The position numbers were made by a program, and so were the translations under genes. A stretch of DNA of 35,287 nucleotides from NCBI GenBank assembly GCA_946002055.1, contig CAMFYL010000016.1, positions 1 to 35,287 of the forward strand. The letters run 5' to 3'. This DNA comes from an uncultured Roseburia sp. Lineage in GTDB: Bacteria > Bacillota > Clostridia > Lachnospirales > Lachnospiraceae. This document shows positions 33,001-35,287 of this stretch, piece by piece. Under the pieces are notes generated by a model. That model was not told the origin of the DNA, did not search any database, and was given only the letters and a program-made list of their open reading frames with translations. Positions within the stretch are counted from its first letter, which is position 1. Each line of letters begins with the position of its first letter.

Positions 33001-35287
33001 ACCAGCTATACCTATGATCCGGTTGGTAATCTCACCAAGAGCTTAAAGCCGGGAGGTAGAGAGACCAGCTATGCCTATGATGGCAACTATAACGTAACCG
33101 GTGTCACTGACCCATTGGGCAATGTGACTGCCTATGCATACGATAAGAGCAATCGACTCACGGGAATCACAGATGCCCTAAAGCAGACACAAAGCTATGG
33201 GTATGATAAGAATGGTCGCCTCAGCAAGGAGACAGATGCAGCGGGAAATGAAACCGCATATGATTACGATGCCCATGGCAATGTGATAACCTACACCGAT
33301 AAGACGGGACTTAACACCCACTTTGCTTATGATGATAATGATAACCTGATTCGTGTTACTGATGCGGCAGGGGGACAGACAAGCTATACCTATGACGCTA
33401 TGAACTGGCTCACTGGTGTGGTTAGTGCTGACGGTAAAGAGACCACATACACTTACGATTTGGAAGGCAATATGACCTCTCGTAAGGATGCCAAGGGTCG
33501 CAAGGAAGTAAGAAGCTATGACGAGGCAGGCAGACTGACTTCTGTGGTATCCCCAAGCGGCAAGAAAATCAACTATGACTATGATGAACTGAACCAGTTG
33601 GTACAGAAGTCCTATGAGAACGCCAAGGGTAAGAAGACAGAAGAAGATGTACTCTACGGTTATGATGCTACAGGACAGCGGGTATCTATGAAGGATGCCA
33701 TCGGCAATGCCACCTATGAGTATGATGAACTGGGAAGAATTGTTAAGGCCGTAGACAGCGCAGGCAAGGAAGTAGGCTATCGCTATAACGAGAACGGAAG
33801 CGTAGAACAGATCATCTATCCGGATGGTACGAAAGTATCATATGCGTACGACCTGAATGATAACTTAACCAAGGTCACTGATCGGGAAGGGGATGAAACC
33901 ACCTATACCTATGATGCCCTTAACCGTGTGGTAAAAACATCTCGTGGCAATGGTTTAGAGACAGATGTAACATACGATGCACTAGGGAATGTCACAGCGC
34001 TTACCACCTTCTGTACCGGATGTGGTGAAGTGGTATCCAGATATGAATACACCTATAATTCACAGGGCTATGTAACAGAAGAAAAAGCAGAAGAATCCAA
34101 GGCAGGCTTAAATGCCCACCACGGAACCCAGTGCAGAAAGCACCACGGCAAGTATCATAAGTGGCATCCGCATCATCATGAACATGATGGCAAGTGCACC
34201 TGCGTCACTACCACCAGAAAATCATACGAGTACGATGAAAATTGGCAGTTGACAAAGTGCACAGAAAAGACAGACAATAGGGCTAGAATTATACATAGTT
34301 ATGCCTATGATGCAGACGGTAATCGTACCCACTATACCAAGCAGCGGAAGGGACATACACTGGAATCCATCCGCTATAAATATAACGACGCTAACCAACT
34401 GATTGCCCGTAAGGACGAGCTGGCTAAGAAGAATAAGACCACCTTCTATCGCTATGATGAGGATGGCAATCTGATTGCAGAGTATAACTGGAATCACAAG
34501 TTTATCCGTGTGTATGACTATACACCGGAGAATCAGCTTCGTGCAGTGACAAGCTGTGATGAAGTGCTGATGGCAGCCCTCTATGACGGAGACGGCAATA
34601 AGCTGTTCCAGATGGATTATGAGAAGGCAGGCTTAAAGCGAGGCTTACTCATTCCACCATGCAAGAAGGGAAGTAAGCTGTCGAAGGAACTAAACGAACT
34701 GGCAGATATGGTGCCAAGGATACAGGGCGAGCACTACGCCATCACAGAGTATGTCAATGACATCAACCGCGAGAACGCAGAAGTGTTGATGGAGCTGAAG
34801 ACAGATGGTCGCAAGAGTGCAGCGTATACCTATGGCGTAGACAGACTTCGCCGAGATGAGAAGTACGATAGCGCTTATTATCTGTATGACGGCAGAGGAA
34901 GTGTAAGCGGTCTATCCAATACAGATGGTAAGGTAACCGATGCGTATCGCTATGATGCCTTTGGAAACCTGACCTATGGTGTGCCACTTACAACCAACTA
35001 CTACGGTTATAACGGAGAGAGCACAAACACCAACACAGGCTTACAGTACTTAAGGGCGAGGTATTATAACCCGGAGAATGGGAACTTCACCACAGAAGAT
35101 ACCTACGCGGGAAGTCTGGCGCAACCACTCACACAGAATCGATATACGTATGTATCTAATAACCCATTGGGCTATACTGATCCTACAGGACATTCCCTGT
35201 TAAGTAGAGCCAGCAGTGCTATTAAAGGTGCAGTAAGCACAGTAGTAAACGCCGGAAAGACAGTTGTGAAAGCGGTTGCCAATAAGG
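27100..35287 (+). CDS. Giant secreted Rhs/YD-repeat protein, C-terminus beyond the window
   Basis: Open for 2,729 codons with no stop before the window ends. Order of domains: signal peptide (cleavage near 34, LVAYA/K); a Glu/Thr-rich low-complexity linker (about 45-120); a strand-rich region; a DNRLRE-like domain (about 367-545); a LysM-like motif (about 682-730, FDTFPKIASYYGVPLASI); a DUF6531-like entry domain (about 765-850, NLNTGNFYMDETD); roughly 70 YD repeats (about 880-2560, YDxxGxx pattern about every 21 residues); a Cys/His-rich insertion (2305-2368); and an Rhs core (about 2590-2700: YLYDGRGSVSGL, YDAFGN, LQYLRARYYNPENGNF, NPLGYTDPTGH). Such shells encapsulate a variable C-terminal toxin after the core; only SLLSRASSAIKG and onward is visible. 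The ribosome site GGGGGA precedes the ATG, which is 27 bp after agrD with no terminator, so it is probably in the agrBD operon. Confidence 0.9.
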   Translation, partial: MNRRIWKRMFKSGIALILAIILTFQGTEPLVAYAKEAVENLPRQVDFSRPEALESVEEAGVKENEITSETSEGSQEESTGATDETNEVAAPEEEPKTTEEEANLNKEPQDYYPLPEEPKGELVSYDEKSRTYKTGAKEFTTVIGGYVGIYKDEDGTLQLVDNTLEKKESEQKQTTFRMLRSMFAEEETGVYENKSNDYSIRLPEHITQDAGIVIEKDDSAIEIVPMEGDYTHPVAKGNAILYNQVYDGVDVQYTVLDADIKEDIVLNKKVSKNAFSYELRIPGLKAELQDNQVYLYPEDKTIKEAKYILEAPSMEDASGEVSFLITLGLEQADDKTILTVTPDAEWLNDEARQYPIRIDPSTVNIEKEAFSLIGVEEGSPNTTVGDNNYPYVGFDDGIKSGNLRGFGKAHQNCRTYIKVNDGFGAIPKDSKIDSAVFSVSQKTAYSGGASLFGLYRVDQDWATNITWKTKPLAMTFVDVQNASISKDTYINYNVKDLVNDWVQGTYPNYGMALVSIAETNNAGSSMQCEVLNNRNSTYGPRIIVEWSPAEDPYLRDMSIDDTTVCLRPMTEKNLNGKLRFDAVFADGIAKSKSLVEYYLTPDEYAEQNHHVTDAKPLYSYPDSTEFNQAFPEANKYYSKDSNWQSVLYTGLMKDKLYSIKAKATKEIDGTVQTGREATSDSFVIYEVKQFDTFPKIASYYGVPLASIMKDNQVQDALVVANNTIFIRNPQTNVPYSPAPLTDYDKMQIDGALMGRGLHCEFGFEPINLNTGNFYMDETDASMQELNGEFAITRSYNSKGTDQNSVFGRGWSFNYSQSLSQMEDGRILYLRGDGSFLFFTKGGDGSYSAPAGYHYGLKQVSYENTDHDEIGWELTDEANNVWSFDKYGMLRFVTDEKGFVTKVVYDDDYHLTGIISASGKVFHIAQNASGYITGITLPDGTKLSYEYDDKGNLIAAWDGNGKKRTYAYDNKGRMVSWKDENGNVVVKNTYDDAGRVIKQTDASGATSTLSYANGSTTTTDNEGHQTIYQYDDMYRTTAIIYPDKTKVTKAYNDKNQLVKETSARGSKTYTYDGFGNIATETREDGAKASYVYDANNRLVSVTGFAGDKVSYAYDAAGNMTQCIMPDGSRSTYSYDALHRMVAQVDGRGIRTTYAYDGPNLVSYTDGEGCVWSFGYDKMNRQISMTDPLGNTSTQSYDKKGNITSKTAADGGRITYQLDGVGNILSTSDARGNVTRFAYDKMYNITKTTDPLGNASTYSYNKNGEQIEQTNATGDTITYTRDVMGRVVQETNKDFGTKKYVYDAAGNLVSYVDGEGATTKAEFNKQGLATKVTDALGNETRYTYDAMGRQTSITYADGSSTKTVYDACGRVLRETDEMGATIRYTYDASGNVISIKDDSGRTYTYGYDRNNRRIKEINPEGGECSYTYDKGGRLTSYTDELGRTEKYAYDKAGRITTVTDAMGHTIKSSYDKDGNLISSVDGEGNTTTMTYDGIGNLTSVTDAMGNITAMGYDANGKLAQTIDALKNRTSYSYDAMGNVTKVTDARGNAYISTYDKNGQNTKVEGPKKATTYMVYDAMGQLLSVKDAQGLRKTYTYDKRGRVTKEKDNAGNETAYTYDAAGNVTSKTDALGRKTTYTYDKYGRLLRIEEPGESITSYTYDVMDRITSVTDAEGVCTTFAYDKAGNQIGMTEEDKAVYQYAFDKKNRLITETNPLGGTKNYTYDANDKVTSVTDENGITTKYQYDKNGNMVAATDGNGNTTTYGYDELNRLIQETSASEEVKEYRYDALGNLNKYKDAMGLITEYKYDAYGNMIEEISPKGASTKYTYDMHQNVIAKVDPLGNVTTYEVNLNDQITKMVQPNEGSYTYAYDAIGRVEKITTPLGFSTSFSYDKAGNVIKESNSLQQVTSYTYDKMHRMISSTDAAGNETSFAYDLRGNLIGEKDALGRENTYTYDALSRVIEAKNPLGQVTSYTYDPVGNLTKSLKPGGRETSYAYDGNYNVTGVTDPLGNVTAYAYDKSNRLTGITDALKQTQSYGYDKNGRLSKETDAAGNETAYDYDAHGNVITYTDKTGLNTHFAYDDNDNLIRVTDAAGGQTSYTYDAMNWLTGVVSADGKETTYTYDLEGNMTSRKDAKGRKEVRSYDEAGRLTSVVSPSGKKINYDYDELNQLVQKSYENAKGKKTEEDVLYGYDATGQRVSMKDAIGNATYEYDELGRIVKAVDSAGKEVGYRYNENGSVEQIIYPDGTKVSYAYDLNDNLTKVTDREGDETTYTYDALNRVVKTSRGNGLETDVTYDALGNVTALTTFCTGCGEVVSRYEYTYNSQGYVTEEKAEESKAGLNAHHGTQCRKHHGKYHKWHPHHHEHDGKCTCVTTTRKSYEYDENWQLTKCTEKTDNRARIIHSYAYDADGNRTHYTKQRKGHTLESIRYKYNDANQLIARKDELAKKNKTTFYRYDEDGNLIAEYNWNHKFIRVYDYTPENQLRAVTSCDEVLMAALYDGDGNKLFQMDYEKAGLKRGLLIPPCKKGSKLSKELNELADMVPRIQGEHYAITEYVNDINRENAEVLMELKTDGRKSAAYTYGVDRLRRDEKYDSAYYLYDGRGSVSGLSNTDGKVTDAYRYDAFGNLTYGVPLTTNYYGYNGESTNTNTGLQYLRARYYNPENGNFTTEDTYAGSLAQPLTQNRYTYVSNNPLGYTDPTGHSLLSRASSAIKGAVSTVVNAGKTVVKAVANK
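34012..34203 (+). other. Cys/His-rich insertion inside the YD-repeat region
   Basis: Residues 2305-2368 of the Rhs protein interrupt the repeat pattern: C2305-T-G-C2308, a YD-like strand, then HHGTQC2345RKHHGKYHKWHP followed by HHHEHDGKC2366TC2368. With five Cys and about ten His in 64 residues it looks like a metal-binding (zinc or copper/nickel) module. The YD pattern resumes at KSYEYDENW. Confidence 0.8.

Noticed and set aside
29900-34900. Regular repeated DNA that might suggest a CRISPR array or tandem-repeat element
   Set aside because: The periodicity is about 63 bp, degenerate at DNA level and in frame throughout; it encodes YD repeats. No identical direct repeats with unique spacers.

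Overview
The window looks like a chromosomal segment of a butyrate-forming anaerobic Firmicute, most likely a Lachnospiraceae (Clostridium cluster XIVa) gut or rumen bacterium. The case rests on AT-leaning DNA with strong AGGAGG-type ribosome sites and TTGACA/TATAAT promoters, a thl-hbd-bcd-etfB-etfA butyryl-CoA cluster, a class III fructose bisphosphatase, DapL-type lysine synthesis, a class B sortase, a SleB-type hydrolase, and an Agr-like peptide signalling locus next to a giant YD-repeat protein. Genus is not assigned.

Layout. 1-6.9 kb is mostly housekeeping: the 3' part of dapL; a tRNA-Gly(GCC) on the minus strand; two small membrane-protein genes; then thyA, folA, ilvB, ilvN and a secreted coiled-coil/SleB hydrolase in one direction. 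7.0-12.5 kb is the butyryl-CoA operon (thl, hbd, bcd, etfB, etfA). It has a recognisable promoter and two candidate Rex redox-repressor sites, but no crotonase gene. 12.5-18.4 kb is a divergent TetR regulator facing an MMPL/RND-type transporter, which overlaps a large secreted GLUG-like beta-repeat protein. 18.4-23.1 kb holds fbp (minus strand, its 3' end overlapping the previous gene), then mtnA, an Mrp/ApbC ATPase and a class B sortase packed tightly together. 23.1-24.1 kb is an RluA-type pseudouridine synthase bracketed by inverted copies of a REP-like palindromic repeat that supplies the stop codons of both neighbouring genes.

24.2-35.3 kb is the most interesting part. It contains a LytTR response regulator and a GHKL histidine kinase (an AgrA/AgrC-like pair), a terminator, and two 20-bp direct repeats in front of a second promoter. 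That promoter is followed by agrB, a 48-codon agrD-like pheromone gene, and, only 27 bp later, an open reading frame of more than 2,700 codons that runs off the window. This last gene encodes a secreted Rhs/YD-repeat protein with signal peptide, DNRLRE-like domain, LysM-like motif, DUF6531-like domain, about 70 YD repeats, a Cys/His-rich insertion and an Rhs core; its variable C-terminus lies beyond the end.

Working model (inference): the constitutively expressed two-component pair senses the cyclic peptide made by AgrB/AgrD, binds the direct repeats and switches on agrB-agrD-rhs. Deployment of a contact-dependent-type Rhs effector would then be tied to cell density.
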